NCBI GenBank assembly: GCA_938074565.1
Contig: CALJEQ010000044.1
Location: forward strand, 1-64,000
Source of the DNA: an uncultured Alkaliphilus sp.
GTDB taxonomy: Bacteria; Bacillota; Clostridia; Peptostreptococcales; Natronincolaceae
Reading direction: 5' to 3'
DNA length: 64,000 nucleotides
Below are positions 9,765 to 19,918 of this stretch, piece after piece. The stretch's first letter is position 1, and every line of letters starts with the position of its first letter. A program made the position numbers and the translations under genes. The notes beneath the pieces are model-generated. The model saw only the letters and a program-made list of their open reading frames with translations. It did not search any database and was not told the origin of the DNA.

Positions 9765-11108
9765 CTAACCATCTCTATATTTTTCGTAATCTAAAAACTT
9801 TTGAAAATTTCCTAACCAAATAAGTTCTATAGATCCGGTTTCACCATGTCTATGCTTAGCAACAATAACCTCTGCTAAGTTCTTTTTTTCACTATCAGCA
9901 TGATAATATTCATCACGATATAAAAACATTACTAAGTCGGCGTCCTGTTCTATCGCTCCAGACTCCCTTAAATCCGATAAAATAGGTCTATGGTCTGCTC
10001 TTAACTCTGGAGCACGGGATAACTGAGACAAAGCAATTACGGGGCAATCTAGCTCCTTAGCCATAATCTTAAGATTACGGGAAATGGCTGATATTTCCTG
10101 TTGTCTATTTTCTGATCTTCTATCCCCTTGCATTAATTGAAGGTAATCAATCATTACTAAATCTAAGCCCTTTTCCATTTTAAGTCTTCTACACTTAGAA
10201 CGCATCTCCATTACAGATATACCAGGAGTATCATCAAAAAATATTTTAGCTTGCGATAGTGGAATCATAGCTTGTGCAATTTTTGACCACTCATCTTCAT
10301 TTAAATTTCCTATTTGAATTTTACTTAAATCCACCATAGACTCTGAAGCTAACATCCTTAACATCAACTGCTCTTTTGACATCTCCAAACTAAACACAGC
10401 TACAGAAGCCCCTGCTTTTACAGCAGCATTTTGCGCTAAATTCAGTGAAAATGCAGATTTCCCCATGGCAGGTCTTGCTGCCACCAAAATTAAGTCTGTT
10501 TTATGAAGACCACTTAATTTCCTATCTAAATCAATAAACCCACTTGATAAACCGGTTATTCCAGTCTTATCTTCATAAAGTTTTTCTATCTGATCAAAGG
10601 TAACAGACAACACATCTCTTATTGGAGTAAATCCTTCTTGCCCTCTATTTTGTGAAAGGTCATATATACTTTTTTGTGCTTGTTCCAGGATTTCCGTTAC
10701 CTCCACATCTGAAGTATATCCTAAATTAATAATTTCTTCAGAAGAATGTATAAGCCTTCTTAAAGTAGCTTTTTCTGCAACAATTTCAGCATAATATCTA
10801 ATATTTGTAGCAATAAAAACAGCCGATGACAAACTGGTTAAATAGGTAATACCTCCAATGGCATCTAAAGTTCCTCTATTTTTCAATTCCTCTGTTATTG
10901 TAATTAAATCAACTGGTTCATTTTTATTAAACAAATTAAAAACTGCTTCAAAGATCTCTTCATGGGCTTTTTTATAAAAATCCTCTGGATTAAGTACCTC
11001 TAAAGCAACAAGTATTGCCTCCCGATCTAAAAGCATTGATCCTAAAACTGATTGTTCGGCTTCTATGCTATGGGGAGGTACTTTATTAAATTGATTCAAT
11101 GCATCCAT
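9765..11108 (-). CDS. dnaB: Replicative DNA helicase DnaB
   Basis: Hexameric 5'-3' helicase at the replication fork, equivalent to DnaC of Bacillus subtilis. The N-terminal primase-interaction domain (PPHSIEAEQSVLGSML) is followed by a RecA-like domain with Walker A ARPAMGKSAFS, Walker B LVMIDYLQL, and the late motif EQDADLVMFLYRDEYY. At 447 aa it is full length with no intein. It lies 50 bp downstream of rplI in a run rpl-gdpP-yybS that is conserved in Firmicutes. The DnaD and DnaC-like loader genes are about 5 kb away. Confidence 0.97.
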   Translation of the reverse strand: MDALNQFNKVPPHSIEAEQSVLGSMLLDREAILVALEVLNPEDFYKKAHEEIFEAVFNLFNKNEPVDLITITEELKNRGTLDAIGGITYLTSLSSAVFIATNIRYYAEIVAEKATLRRLIHSSEEIINLGYTSDVEVTEILEQAQKSIYDLSQNRGQEGFTPIRDVLSVTFDQIEKLYEDKTGITGLSSGFIDLDRKLSGLHKTDLILVAARPAMGKSAFSLNLAQNAAVKAGASVAVFSLEMSKEQLMLRMLASESMVDLSKIQIGNLNEDEWSKIAQAMIPLSQAKIFFDDTPGISVMEMRSKCRRLKMEKGLDLVMIDYLQLMQGDRRSENRQQEISAISRNLKIMAKELDCPVIALSQLSRAPELRADHRPILSDLRESGAIEQDADLVMFLYRDEYYHADSEKKNLAEVIVAKHRHGETGSIELIWLGNFQKFLDYEKYRDG

Positions 11109-11131
11109 AAAAAACCTCCAATTTTATTAAG

Positions 11132-11152
11132 GGCTGGAGTAAACTCCAACCC
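11132..11152. other. Stem-loop between rplI and dnaB
   Basis: On the minus strand GGTTGGAG pairs with CTCCAGCC around a TTTA loop, with one G-T pair. There is no T-tract, so it is more likely an mRNA processing or stability element than a terminator. Confidence 0.4.
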
Positions 11153-11158
11153 TACAAA

Positions 11159-11605
11159 CTACACTTGAATAACATGAACTTTTAAACTACCAACTACACT
11201 TGGATAAACCTTAACCTCTACATTTCTAACTCCCAATTCTCTAATAGGTTCTGGTAAAACTAGTTTTCGCTTATCAAACTTAATTTTGTGCTGTTTTTCT
11301 AGTGCTTCAGCTATTTCCTTAGCCGTTACAGAACCAAATAGCCTTCCACCTTCTCCAGCTTTAGCCTTCAACTCAACTGTTATTTTTTCTAGTTTATCAG
11401 CAAGAGCCTTTGCATCCTCCAGCTCTTTATCTTTCTTTAATTGTTGAGATTTCTTTTGTTCACCAAGAGTTTTAATATTCCCCGTTGTTGCTTCTTTTGC
11501 AAGATTTTTGGGAAAAAGAAAATTTCTTGCATATCCATCGCTGGCATTAACAACATCACCTTTTTTACCTAATCCTTTTACCTCTTCCAATAATATTACT
11601 TTCAT
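11159..11605 (-). CDS. rplI: 50S ribosomal protein L9
   Basis: Ribosomal protein that binds 23S rRNA at the base of the L1 stalk. The classic N-terminal domain [19 protein letters not shown] with [13 protein letters not shown] is followed by a long charged helix. The C-terminal domain ends KVHVIQV. At 148 aa it is standard length. Its ATG overlaps the last 4 bases of gdpP, indicating translational coupling. Confidence 0.97.
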   Translation of the reverse strand: MKVILLEEVKGLGKKGDVVNASDGYARNFLFPKNLAKEATTGNIKTLGEQKKSQQLKKDKELEDAKALADKLEKITVELKAKAGEGGRLFGSVTAKEIAEALEKQHKIKFDKRKLVLPEPIRELGVRNVEVKVYPSVVGSLKVHVIQV

Positions 11606-13599
11606 ATTACTTCACCTTCCTCAAAATATTCTTCAATAAGTTTTTCTAACTTTAATTTAGCATCCTCTAATGTATATCCTTCTAGCTGAGCACCTGCCAC
11701 AGTTAAGTGACCCCCACCCCCTAGCTTTTCAAGAATGACTTGAACATTAACATCTCCCATTGATCTACCACTAATAATAATTATATCATCACTCTTTCCT
11801 AATACAAAAGAAGCTGTAATACCACGTATATTTAATAACTCATCGGCTGATTGAGCCGCAACCAATTGTGTATTTTTAGCACTTTCACAGATGGAAATAG
11901 CGACTGTATTCTGAATTATATTCGCAGCTTTAATAACTTCTGCCCTAGCCAATATAGTTTCTAAATCATCTTGAAACAATTGCTTAACTGATGTGGTATC
12001 TGCTCCTGCTCTTCTTAATAAAGATGCGGCTTCAAAAGTCCTTACTCCTGTTTTAAAAGTAAAGTTTTTAGTATCAACAGCTATTCCCGCCAAAAGCGCC
12101 TCTGCTTCTATTTGATCAATGGAAACCTTATCTTCCATATAAAACAATACCTCTGTTACTAACTCACTGGTGGAAGATACATAAGTTTCATGATAATTTA
12201 ATACAGTATTCTCAATAAACTCTGTCCCTCTACGATGATGATCAATTACAACGATATTATCTGTAAGATTTAATAGTTCAGGACATTCTGTAAAACTAGG
12301 TCGGTGGGTATCCACCACCACCAATAGGGTATTATTATCAACCCTTGATTTAGCCTCATCACAGGTTATAATAGCCCTTTTATAATGGTCTATTTCCAAA
12401 ATTCTATCTAGCAACACTTTTATAGAAGGATTAACTCCATTTAATACTATATAAGAATCTTTTTTTAAGTTAATAGCAGCCCTATGGATACCAATGGCAG
12501 CACCTAAAGAATCTAAATCTGCATTTTTATGTCCCATAACAATAACATTTTCAGACTGCTCCATCAATTGTTTTAGTGCATGGGCAATTACCCTTGCCTT
12601 TACCTTTGTACGCTTTTCAACAGCCTTGGTTTTTCCACCATAAAAACTTATTTTTTGATTTTTCTTTACAACTGCTTGGTCTCCACCTCTGCCTAAAGCT
12701 AAATCTTTTGCTGCATTAGCAAACTCACATGCCTGTAGTGGTGTTTCTCCCTCCACTCCAATACCTATACTTAAAGTAATGGGAATTTTGTTGCCTAAAT
12801 GAATTTCTCTTATTTCATCTAATAACTCAAACTTCTTTGCTTCAAGCTTATCTAGATGTTGCTTTTCAAATGCAACTATAAATTTATCATTAGTATACTT
12901 TCTCATCAACCCATTTAGCTTGTTAGACCAAGCGTTTAATCGTTGCTCTATTTCAGCTATTACCATGGGTCTACTGGATTCCTCTGTGCTTTGCATTACT
13001 TCATCATAGTTGTCCACTTGAATTAATGCCACTACTAACTTTTCTTCTTCATACTTTTTCTTAATAATTTGATAATCTGTTTTTTCTACCCAATATAACA
13101 TGATTATATAATTAGATGAATGTTCCTTAGATAATTTTATAATATTATACAGTACTTTAAAATATCTGTCATGAATCTTAATCTCACTAATCTTCTCTTT
13201 TTTGTTCTGCAACACATTCTTTAAATCAAATTGAGGTACTATATCTTGAATACATTTCTCTAAAATATCTTTTCGGTCAATTATCTCAATAAATTTAGAG
13301 TTGTACCAAGTAATGGTGCCATCAAATTCAATAATTGTTAATGGAATTGGCAAGTTTAAAATGGCTTGTTTGGTTGCTGAATCAATATCAGATGACAAAC
13401 CCTCTATATATCTAGTCCATTCTTCTCTACGTATATTACTTATTTTAAGATTGTAATAAATTAAATATGCCAACAGAAATACACCTATAATACCAATTAT
13501 ATGATTATAAAAAGATATAATAATTATAAAAATAGAGATAATAATTAAATATATCCGTGTATCTGGTACTAATAGTTTAAAAAACCTGTTATTTTTCAT
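11602..13599 (-). CDS. gdpP: Cyclic-di-AMP phosphodiesterase GdpP (DHH/DHHA1)
   Basis: Membrane-bound enzyme that hydrolyses c-di-AMP to pApA and so tunes potassium uptake and wall homeostasis. Two N-terminal membrane helices (residues about 10-45) are followed by a PAS-like sensor and a degenerate GGDEF domain. A C-terminal DHH-DHHA1 phosphoesterase contains NADLDSLG, the DTHRP motif, VVIDHHRRG and the DHHA1 motif [10 protein letters not shown]. The 665-aa length and the position next to rplI match GdpP of Bacillus and clostridia. It overlaps rplI by 4 bases and lies 26 bp downstream of yybS. Confidence 0.95.
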   Translation of the reverse strand: MKNNRFFKLLVPDTRIYLIIISIFIIIISFYNHIIGIIGVFLLAYLIYYNLKISNIRREEWTRYIEGLSSDIDSATKQAILNLPIPLTIIEFDGTITWYNSKFIEIIDRKDILEKCIQDIVPQFDLKNVLQNKKEKISEIKIHDRYFKVLYNIIKLSKEHSSNYIIMLYWVEKTDYQIIKKKYEEEKLVVALIQVDNYDEVMQSTEESSRPMVIAEIEQRLNAWSNKLNGLMRKYTNDKFIVAFEKQHLDKLEAKKFELLDEIREIHLGNKIPITLSIGIGVEGETPLQACEFANAAKDLALGRGGDQAVVKKNQKISFYGGKTKAVEKRTKVKARVIAHALKQLMEQSENVIVMGHKNADLDSLGAAIGIHRAAINLKKDSYIVLNGVNPSIKVLLDRILEIDHYKRAIITCDEAKSRVDNNTLLVVVDTHRPSFTECPELLNLTDNIVVIDHHRRGTEFIENTVLNYHETYVSSTSELVTEVLFYMEDKVSIDQIEAEALLAGIAVDTKNFTFKTGVRTFEAASLLRRAGADTTSVKQLFQDDLETILARAEVIKAANIIQNTVAISICESAKNTQLVAAQSADELLNIRGITASFVLGKSDDIIIISGRSMGDVNVQVILEKLGGGGHLTVAGAQLEGYTLEDAKLKLEKLIEEYFEEGEVI

Positions 13600-13625
13600 G
13601 GGGATTTCCTCCTCAATAACCTTTC

Positions 13626-14555
13626 CTACTTCTGTCTCAACTTCCTCATATCCATTAATGAATCTAATAAACCTAACATAGAAATAAATATGAGTAACGG
13701 ACTAATTAACAAAATTAATATAATCAGTAAAATGCGAACAGGTTTATAGACACCCCTCTTTTTCAGAAAGAAACTAATAAAAGATAACCCTTGAATAAAG
13801 AATACAAAAATAAAAATAATCAATACATTATTTACAAGACTATCTGTATAAATTCCATCAATAAATCTAGTAGCATAACTTAAAAGAAGTATAATAAAAC
13901 TACCAAAAATAATATTCTTAGGCAACTTAAAATGACTAAACTGTGGCAGTGTATGTTGTTTAAAACCCAATCTCTTTAATATAGCAATAGTGCCGTAATA
14001 ATTAATAACAGTTAAAAACAGTGACTGTATAATAATTATACTTGGAAATAACATCAATAGATAATCAAAAAAACCTTGTATATCAGACACTTGCACGTTC
14101 ATACTTGTCAAAGTTTCCATCTGTAGCTCTATTGCTTCATTAATCATAACTGATAGACTATCAATAACATTAAAACCACCTATCATTGAGATCATTTGTA
14201 TTGTAAGAAATATAGTTAAAATACTAATTAATGCACCTATACCTATAACAGAAACTTCGTCTGTATTTCTTTTAATTAAATGACCCATTACTAAAGCCAA
14301 TGGACCGAAAAATAGAATTATAAATAAAACAAATACTATGTCTGTTAAAAAACCTATTAATAAACTTGAAATAAGTAATGCTATTAAACCATGTTTTATA
14401 TTATGTCTTGTTGTAATTACCATATAGGGTACTGGAATTAAAAATATTAATATAAACAATACAGGTATGTATGAAAAACTAATGGCAAATAAAGATGTAA
14501 TAGTGGAAATTAATGCTGTTTCAATAAGAGCCTTTTTATTCGTTACACTATTCAA
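13626..14555 (-). CDS. YybS family (DUF2232) membrane protein
   Basis: A 309-aa integral membrane protein with about eight hydrophobic helices, some resembling the membrane (S-component-like) fold of the DUF2232 family. It lies directly upstream of gdpP and rplI, where Bacillus has yybS. Function is unknown; the conserved neighbourhood is the main clue. The start appears to be TTG at 14555, preceded by AGGAGTG about ten bases upstream. The MazG-like gene ends 22 bp before it, so the operon probably starts there. Confidence 0.85.
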   Translation of the reverse strand: MNSVTNKKALIETALISTITSLFAISFSYIPVLFILIFLIPVPYMVITTRHNIKHGLIALLISSLLIGFLTDIVFVLFIILFFGPLALVMGHLIKRNTDEVSVIGIGALISILTIFLTIQMISMIGGFNVIDSLSVMINEAIELQMETLTSMNVQVSDIQGFFDYLLMLFPSIIIIQSLFLTVINYYGTIAILKRLGFKQHTLPQFSHFKLPKNIIFGSFIILLLSYATRFIDGIYTDSLVNNVLIIFIFVFFIQGLSFISFFLKKRGVYKPVRILLIILILLISPLLIFISMLGLLDSLMDMRKLRQK

Positions 14556-14577
14556 ATTTCTATCACTCCTACGTATA

Positions 14578-14913
14578 TTATTTTCCTCTGCTTTTTATAT
14601 ATTGATTCAAGTTAGATAAATCACCATACCATTTTTCTAGGTGATGTTCTTCTAACATATGTAACTTTGCCATATCCTGTACCTTTTTATCAACTATATT
14701 ATAATCAAGACCTAGCCTTTTGCCCAATGAATAGGTTACTAATATAATATTTGCCAGTACCTCTAAAATGGCATCTTGCCCATCCTTTACCCCCTTTAAA
14801 AGGGTGTCAAAAAGAACAGCGATACTATTCAATAACTCACATTTTAAAAACTCAATCATTTTTATATTTCGCCCAATATCAATATTATCTTTATCTTTAT
14901 TTTGATTAGACAT
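14578..14913 (-). CDS. MazG-like family protein
   Basis: A 111-aa all-helical protein resembling clostridial MazG-like proteins. It has an acidic helix (LEVLANIILVTYSLGKRLGL) but not the complete EExxE/D metal-binding set of active MazG nucleotide pyrophosphohydrolases, so catalytic activity is doubtful. It heads the yybS-gdpP-rplI-dnaB run, and homologues occur at the same place in related clostridia. The ribosome site is GGGGTG. Function unknown. Confidence 0.7.
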   Translation of the reverse strand: MSNQNKDKDNIDIGRNIKMIEFLKCELLNSIAVLFDTLLKGVKDGQDAILEVLANIILVTYSLGKRLGLDYNIVDKKVQDMAKLHMLEEHHLEKWYGDLSNLNQYIKSRGK

Positions 14914-15050
14914 ATTTTCACCCCTATAAAAATCATATACTCTATTCTATAACATTTTATCTAACTTAATTTATTCTATTAATGGTTTACTTTTCCTGCT
15001 ACTATTCTTTAATAAACAATAAATAATATAATTAAACTTAAATATTACAA

Positions 15051-15080
15051 GTAAATAAGCACGATAAAATGACGTGCTTA
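15051..15080 (-). terminator. Probable terminator of the FUSC gene
   Basis: Stem TAAGCACG (15056-15063) with CGTGCTTA (15073-15080), followed on the minus strand by a short T-rich stretch. The stop codon of the FUSC gene overlaps the right arm. The T-tract is weak. Confidence 0.55.
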
Positions 15081-16109
15081 GAAACTTTTAGCTATATTAA
15101 ATTTTGACAGTGTTTCTTCTAAATTGTACAGTATTACCATCATTTTGACAACTTCGTCAGTGGGATATTGATTGAGGTCTTCCGAAAATTTTAATCTTTT
15201 TTTTACTTTTTGAATCATTTCAATCACAGGTTTAATATCAATACTCACACCGTTATTTAGCACTTCTATTTCTTCTTCCTTATAGCTTTGTAATTTTTCC
15301 TTGATATTTACTAGATCTTCCTTAATGATATTTGTTATTTCAACATCTACCCCTTTTTTTAGAACCCCATAAAGATTAAGTAAGTGGTGAAAGTTTTCTT
15401 TTAATAACTTCATTATTATTACAATCTCTTTATTATTTCTTGATCCATATACTAATATTTTTTCCCCCTTTAATTGTAGATTAATAAGTTTTTCAGACTC
15501 CTTAATCTCATTATCTATAACTTCTATCTCCTTAATAAAACCATCTAGTTGAAAAAAACCTTCATTTTGTTTTAATAAAATATCCAACACTTCTATATGA
15601 TATTTCCATATATCCCTTGAAACAATTTTTAATTCTTTAATTGCCTTTGTTTCATAAGTAGGTGGGTAAATTAAAAAATTTACGATAACTGCTATTCCAA
15701 TTCCAATAAAAGTATCAAACAAACGATTTAATGCATAAGCAACATGATTAGCACTAATATTTAGAAACACTGCTATAAATACAACACCTGCTATGTTGAT
15801 AGCTTCATTCCAATGAAGTTTGTTCATAATATAAATTAACAAAATAATACCCAAGCCACCTAATACAAAATTAGCTGGTACTAATAAAACAAAAATAAGT
15901 CCCATTAATGCCCCTATAAAAGTACCCAACATTCGATTAAAACCTATTTTCCATGAATCAGAAATAGTGGGTTGAATAGCAATTAAAGCAGCCACCATTG
16001 TAAAGAATGGATATTCTATTTTTAGTAAGTTCGCCACTAACATTGATAAACTAACAGCTATTCCTGTCTTTATGGTCCTTAGACCAATTTTCATTATTTT
16101 CACCTTCAT
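15078..16109 (-). CDS. FUSC / aromatic acid exporter family (ArAE) membrane protein
   Basis: A 343-aa protein with an N-terminal membrane half of four to six helices carrying the family sequence FFTMVAALIAIQPTISDSWKIG and MLGTFIGALMGLI. The C-terminal half is cytoplasmic and helix-rich (DUF939-like, as in Bacillus YgaE). Members are thought to export aromatic or organic acids. No substrate can be inferred here. The initiator could also be the internal ATG at residue 6 (MKIGLRTIK). No operon partner is evident. Confidence 0.82.
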   Translation of the reverse strand: MKVKIMKIGLRTIKTGIAVSLSMLVANLLKIEYPFFTMVAALIAIQPTISDSWKIGFNRMLGTFIGALMGLIFVLLVPANFVLGGLGIILLIYIMNKLHWNEAINIAGVVFIAVFLNISANHVAYALNRLFDTFIGIGIAVIVNFLIYPPTYETKAIKELKIVSRDIWKYHIEVLDILLKQNEGFFQLDGFIKEIEVIDNEIKESEKLINLQLKGEKILVYGSRNNKEIVIIMKLLKENFHHLLNLYGVLKKGVDVEITNIIKEDLVNIKEKLQSYKEEEIEVLNNGVSIDIKPVIEMIQKVKKRLKFSEDLNQYPTDEVVKMMVILYNLEETLSKFNIAKSF

Positions 16110-16276
16110 TCAAATTATTAAAACCCTTGTCCTATTTATCTACAATGATTATCCTATAATTATTTGCCTATATTTAATTATTATAACATTTTTTAAACTA
16201 ATAACAAATAATGAAAAACCCTCTACTATGTATTAATTTAAACTTTGGTGACTTATATATAAGTACTGGACAAACT

Positions 16277-16335
16277 AAAAATTCAGCCACTGCAACGTAT
16301 ACATAAATACGTAAAGGTGCTGAATTTTTGCAGTG
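16277..16335. repeat. Interleaved inverted repeats (pseudoknot-like topology)
   Basis: AAAATTCAGC (16277-16286) pairs with GCTGAATTTT (16319-16328), and CACTGCAA (16288-16295) pairs with TTGCAGTG (16328-16335). An inner 6-bp hairpin, ACGTAT with ATACGT (16295-16312), sits between them. The order A-B-A'-B' means the outer stems are alternatives or form a pseudoknot. It lies in the 300-bp gap between the FUSC gene and bofA, where no gene is seen. It may be a remnant of a small palindromic element or an RNA switch-like terminator. Confidence 0.55.
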
Positions 16336-16409
16336 ATAAAGAAGATGAAAGTTTTTCAACAGTCTAAAATAATGAATAAAATATGTCTCAAAAACAGTGA
16401 TTTATATAT

Positions 16410-16682
16410 TTATAAAATTACTCCTAAAATTAATAATAATATAACTCCTGGTATACCTAAAAAACCAGCTATCAATGCAGTAATTGGATTAATAACTATA
16501 TTTAACGAAAAAAAACCACCTACTAGGTTAAATATAACTAACATGATACCTCCAATAATTCCATTCCAAATAAATTTAATTAATAATTTTAATGGTACCA
16601 ATAATAACCATCCTACAATATAAAGTAGAATTAACCCAAGTGCATAGGCTAGTATGATATTAATTTCTAAACCCATATTCAA
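16410..16682 (-). CDS. bofA: BofA family pro-sigma-K processing inhibitor
   Basis: A small membrane protein of about 90 aa with three hydrophobic segments and the conserved BofA C-terminus (NPITALIAGFLGIPGVILLL). In Bacillus BofA restrains the SpoIVFB protease until late sporulation; clostridial homologues exist even where sigma-K control differs. Start choice is uncertain. The frame is open to a GTG at 16691, GAGGTGAG best fits the TTG at 16682, and an ATG at 16676 also exists. Its position downstream of recR, phoH-like and yaaL genes matches the recR-yaaL-bofA order of Bacillus. Confidence 0.85.
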   Translation of the reverse strand: MNMGLEINIILAYALGLILLYIVGWLLLVPLKLLIKFIWNGIIGGIMLVIFNLVGGFFSLNIVINPITALIAGFLGIPGVILLLILGVIL

Positions 16683-16804
16683 TAGTCTCACCTCAGCATC
16701 TTACTTCTCATTAAATCTTAATATTTTATCTTATTATATAATATTAGGAGTAGCATTAATACTACTCCTAATATTATATATATGTAGTTAACTTAATATG
16801 ATGA

Positions 16805-17107
16805 TTAATTAAAATTAACCTTAACACCTTCTTCTTTTGCCTTCTTTAGTAAGTATATATACTTACATTTAGCTGCTTCTACCTTAAATATTGCATGATC
16901 TACTAAATCTGGATCAGATACATTATCGAAGAACTTTTCTGCATTTCTCCATTCCTCGTGGGCTTTACTAATATTATTCACAAACTCCTGGTTCTCATCT
17001 ACTACTTCTTCCTTAAAAAAACTTACTTTACTATATAACTCTTCTAAAAAACTACCAATATTATTAAGTACATTTTCTTTTTTTGTAGTAATATTTTCTT
17101 CATGCAT
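16805..17107 (-). CDS. YaaL-like DUF2508 family protein
   Basis: A 100-aa soluble, charged, helix-rich protein ending in the family pattern AKCKYIYLLKKAKEEGV. Homologues (Bacillus YaaL) occur between recR and bofA, as here. Function unknown. An ATG start follows a GGGGCGATCC-type upstream sequence. It is probably expressed with bofA, 122 bp downstream. Confidence 0.75.
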   Translation of the reverse strand: MHEENITTKKENVLNNIGSFLEELYSKVSFFKEEVVDENQEFVNNISKAHEEWRNAEKFFDNVSDPDLVDHAIFKVEAAKCKYIYLLKKAKEEGVKVNFN

Positions 17108-17214
17108 TTATGGATCGCCCCTTTTTGATTACTCTTTTATCAACTAGGATATCCATTTTTTCCTACTTTGATACAATGCTAATTAGTAAAATTAAATATT
17201 AACATTTATACTAT

Positions 17215-18543
17215 TTATAATATTTCAGCTGCTAGTTGAGCTAAGCTGGATCTTTCAACTTTTTTAAAATGTACATGGGCTGCAATAGACTGGTCTTTTA
17301 ACTTACTGACAGTATAACTTAATCCATTGCAAACACTATCTAAATAAGGATGATCTATTTGTTCAGTATCACCCATTAACACAATTTTTGTACCCTCACC
17401 AACTCGAGTAATCAAAGTTTTAATCTCATGCTTTGTTAAATTTTGAGCTTCATCAATGATAATAAATTGGTTAGGTATACTTCTGCCTCTAATATACGTC
17501 ATGGCTTCAATTTCAATACGATTCATTCCAATTAGTGTATCATCTATTTTAGTAACGTTTTTTGTCCCCATTATCAATTCTAAATTATCATAGATTGGCT
17601 GCACCCATGGTCTTAGCTTTTCATCCTTATCACCAGGTAAATACCCTATATCCCTACCAACGGGTATAACGGGCTTTGTTATTAGTAATTTTTGAAAGTT
17701 TTTTATTTCATTTGTTTGATATAACCCAACCACAAGGGAAAGCAACGTTTTTCCTGTTCCTGCCTTTCCTGTTAAAGTTACTATCTTTATTTCATCATCC
17801 ATTAATGCTTCTAAGGCCATTCTTTGTTCTAGGTTTTTACCCTTTATACCCCAATAGGTTTCCTCTCCATAATGTAACTTTTCTAATTTATCTAACCTAC
17901 TATTATGTTTTGCTATAGCTGTTTTATTAGGGTTAGACTGATCCCTTAATAGTACAAATTCATTAGGAAAAAGATTGAAATTTACATTTGTTTTCCTCAT
18001 ATCAGATATATTAAGAAAATGACTTTGATAAAATTCATTTATTTTTTCAGTTGATATATATAACTCTGTATATCCCTTATAAACTTCACTATTATACTCT
18101 ATTGTGTCATGGGTATAATCCTGACATTCTATTCCTAGTGAGTCTGCTTTTATCCTCATTATTACATCTTTACTTACCAATATTACTTGCTCTGTAGTTG
18201 CTTCTATTTGTAAATTTAAAGCCACAGCCAATATTCTATTATCATTACTTATTTCACTAAAACTTTCATTTAATTTATTCATATTCTTATGTTTTAACTC
18301 TATTTTAAATTTACCATTGTTACTTAACGTTATTCCTTTGCTTAAGCTTCCTTTTGTTCTTAAATAATCTAACTCCCTTGCAACTTCCCTTGCATTACGA
18401 CCTATTACATCCTGTAAGTTTTTTTTTTTATCAATTTCTTCTATTACCACAGCAGGGATTACTACCAAATTTTCTCCAAAGGCATAAATACTATTAGGAT
18501 CATGTAAAAGTACACTAGTATCTAAAACAAATGTTTTCCCCAT
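17215..18543 (-). CDS. PIN-PhoH family ATPase (YlaK-like)
   Basis: A 442-aa fusion. An N-terminal PIN ribonuclease-like domain (FVLDTSVLLHDPNSIYAFGE, with acidic residues D8 and later aspartates) is followed by a C-terminal PhoH P-loop ATPase/helicase domain. The latter has Walker A LTGKAGTGKTLLS and Walker B FIIIDEAQNLT. PIN-PhoH proteins unwind and cleave RNA in mycobacteria, so an RNA-processing role is likely but untested here. It is inserted between recR and yaaL relative to the Bacillus order. Length and motifs are complete. Confidence 0.9.
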   Translation of the reverse strand: MGKTFVLDTSVLLHDPNSIYAFGENLVVIPAVVIEEIDKKKNLQDVIGRNAREVARELDYLRTKGSLSKGITLSNNGKFKIELKHKNMNKLNESFSEISNDNRILAVALNLQIEATTEQVILVSKDVIMRIKADSLGIECQDYTHDTIEYNSEVYKGYTELYISTEKINEFYQSHFLNISDMRKTNVNFNLFPNEFVLLRDQSNPNKTAIAKHNSRLDKLEKLHYGEETYWGIKGKNLEQRMALEALMDDEIKIVTLTGKAGTGKTLLSLVVGLYQTNEIKNFQKLLITKPVIPVGRDIGYLPGDKDEKLRPWVQPIYDNLELIMGTKNVTKIDDTLIGMNRIEIEAMTYIRGRSIPNQFIIIDEAQNLTKHEIKTLITRVGEGTKIVLMGDTEQIDHPYLDSVCNGLSYTVSKLKDQSIAAHVHFKKVERSSLAQLAAEIL

Positions 18544-18719
18544 AAATTCCCCTTTTTTAAAAAAAACTAAGGGTCTTCACCTTCCTTTCTTATTAAAAAT
18601 TTAAATTAATCTTATTGCTGTAATCTATAATTATAAATTTTACCTTAACTATATTTATGTTACTTATACTTAATGAATGATTTTTTTTACTATTTACTTG
18701 ATTAATATCCCTCTAAAAT

Positions 18720-18770
18720 AAAAAAGTGATAGATAAATAAGTTAATCCCTTATTATCTATCACTTTTTTA
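18720..18770 (-). terminator. Terminator of the dnaX-ybaB-recR operon
   Basis: A long stem in which AAAAAAGTGATAGATA pairs with TATCTATCACTTTTTT around a loop of about 17 nt. T-runs flank it on both strands, so it may be bidirectional. Confidence 0.88.
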
Positions 18771-18791
18771 TTTATAATTATTACTATTTTA

Positions 18792-19391
18792 CTATACTTC
18801 ACGTCTTCCCTCTAATGCTTTTGTTAAAGTTACTTCATCAGCATACTCTAAATCTCCACCAACTGGTATACCGTGGGCAATCCTAGTAACCTTAATTCCC
18901 ATAGGTTTTAGAAGTCTAGAAATATACATAGCAGTGGCTTCACCTTCAATATTAGGATTAGTAGCTAAAATAATTTCCGTTACAGTTCCATCAGCAACTC
19001 TTAATAATAACTCTTTTATTCTTATATCTTCTGGTCCAACCCCGTCCAATGGTGAAATAGCCCCATGCAACACATGATAAAAACCTCTAAATTCCTTAGT
19101 TTTTTCCATAGCAACCACATCTCTAGGGTCCTCTACAACACATATCATAGAATAATCTCTAGTTTTATCATTACAAATAGAACATGTCTCCATGTCAGTT
19201 AAGTTTGTACAAACATTACAGTGTCTAACATTTCTTTTTGCAGATATTATTGCATTAGATAGTTTTTCAGCTTCTACCTCTGATAAACTAATCACATGAA
19301 AGGCTAACCTTTGAGCCGTTTTTCTTCCTATACCAGGAAGCTTAGTAAACTCATCAATTAGGGTAGCGATAGGTGTAGAGTAATAGTTCAT
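18792..19391 (-). CDS. recR: Recombination mediator RecR
   Basis: RecFOR pathway protein that helps load RecA on gapped DNA. The N-terminal helix-hairpin-helix ([15 protein letters not shown]) is followed by a C4 zinc finger (CNVC-CSIC) and a Toprim domain ([33 protein letters not shown]-type end). At 199 aa it is full length. Both TTG (19394) and ATG (19391) are in frame. The GAGGAG spacing favours ATG. It is 23 bp after ybaB in the conserved dnaX-ybaB-recR operon. recF lies at 47.6 kb in this window. Confidence 0.96.
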   Translation of the reverse strand: MNYYSTPIATLIDEFTKLPGIGRKTAQRLAFHVISLSEVEAEKLSNAIISAKRNVRHCNVCTNLTDMETCSICNDKTRDYSMICVVEDPRDVVAMEKTKEFRGFYHVLHGAISPLDGVGPEDIRIKELLLRVADGTVTEIILATNPNIEGEATAMYISRLLKPMGIKVTRIAHGIPVGGDLEYADEVTLTKALEGRREV

Positions 19392-19414
19392 CAAATTTCT
19401 CCTCGCGATTTAAA

Positions 19415-19762
19415 TTAGAATAAACCTGGTAAACTTACATTTCCAGTTACCTTAGACATTTCCTTACTTACCATTTCTTCAGCAGATCGAATTGCTTCAT
19501 TAACTGCTGCTATCATTAAATCTTGTAACATTTCAACATCATCAGGATCTACCACTTCAGGTTTAATATCAATAGCTAATATTTCTTTTTTACCATTTAT
19601 TTTTACAGTAATAGCTCCACCACCAGCACTGGTTTCAAGTTCTCTTTCGTTTAATTCATCTTGTAATACTTCCATTTTCTTTTGCATTTGTTGCACTTGT
19701 TTCATCATATTATTCATATTGGGCATACCGCCACCCATACCTTGAAATCCCTTTTTTGCCAT
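19415..19762 (-). CDS. YbaB/EbfC nucleoid-associated protein
   Basis: Small dimeric DNA-binding protein. The Gly/Met-rich N-terminus ([15 protein letters not shown]) leads into an amphipathic helix and the conserved core [16 protein letters not shown] and [18 protein letters not shown]. The frame is open further upstream, but AAAGGAGG sits seven bases before the ATG at 19762, giving 115 aa. It is co-transcribed with recR and probably dnaX, as is nearly universal. Confidence 0.93.
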   Translation of the reverse strand: MAKKGFQGMGGGMPNMNNMMKQVQQMQKKMEVLQDELNERELETSAGGGAITVKINGKKEILAIDIKPEVVDPDDVEMLQDLMIAAVNEAIRSAEEMVSKEMSKVTGNVSLPGLF

Positions 19763-19918
19763 TATTATTCCTCCTTTATCATTACATGTCACTTTAAGTA
19801 TTTATAGCTTATTTGATTATCTCCCTACTAAGGTATTAATAATCAAACATATTAGCCTTATTTAAAGAGTTAGATGAACTGTCCTTAAATATTATACCAT
19901 AATAACTACCATTTTTAT

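Noticed and set aside
16333-16623. Open frame on the plus strand opposite bofA
   Set aside because: It is antisense to a recognised BofA gene, and its low-complexity Asn/Ile-rich product has no ribosome site or family likeness.
19793-19918. Signal recognition particle RNA near dnaX
   Set aside because: Neither side of dnaX shows the conserved Alu or helix 8 sequence.
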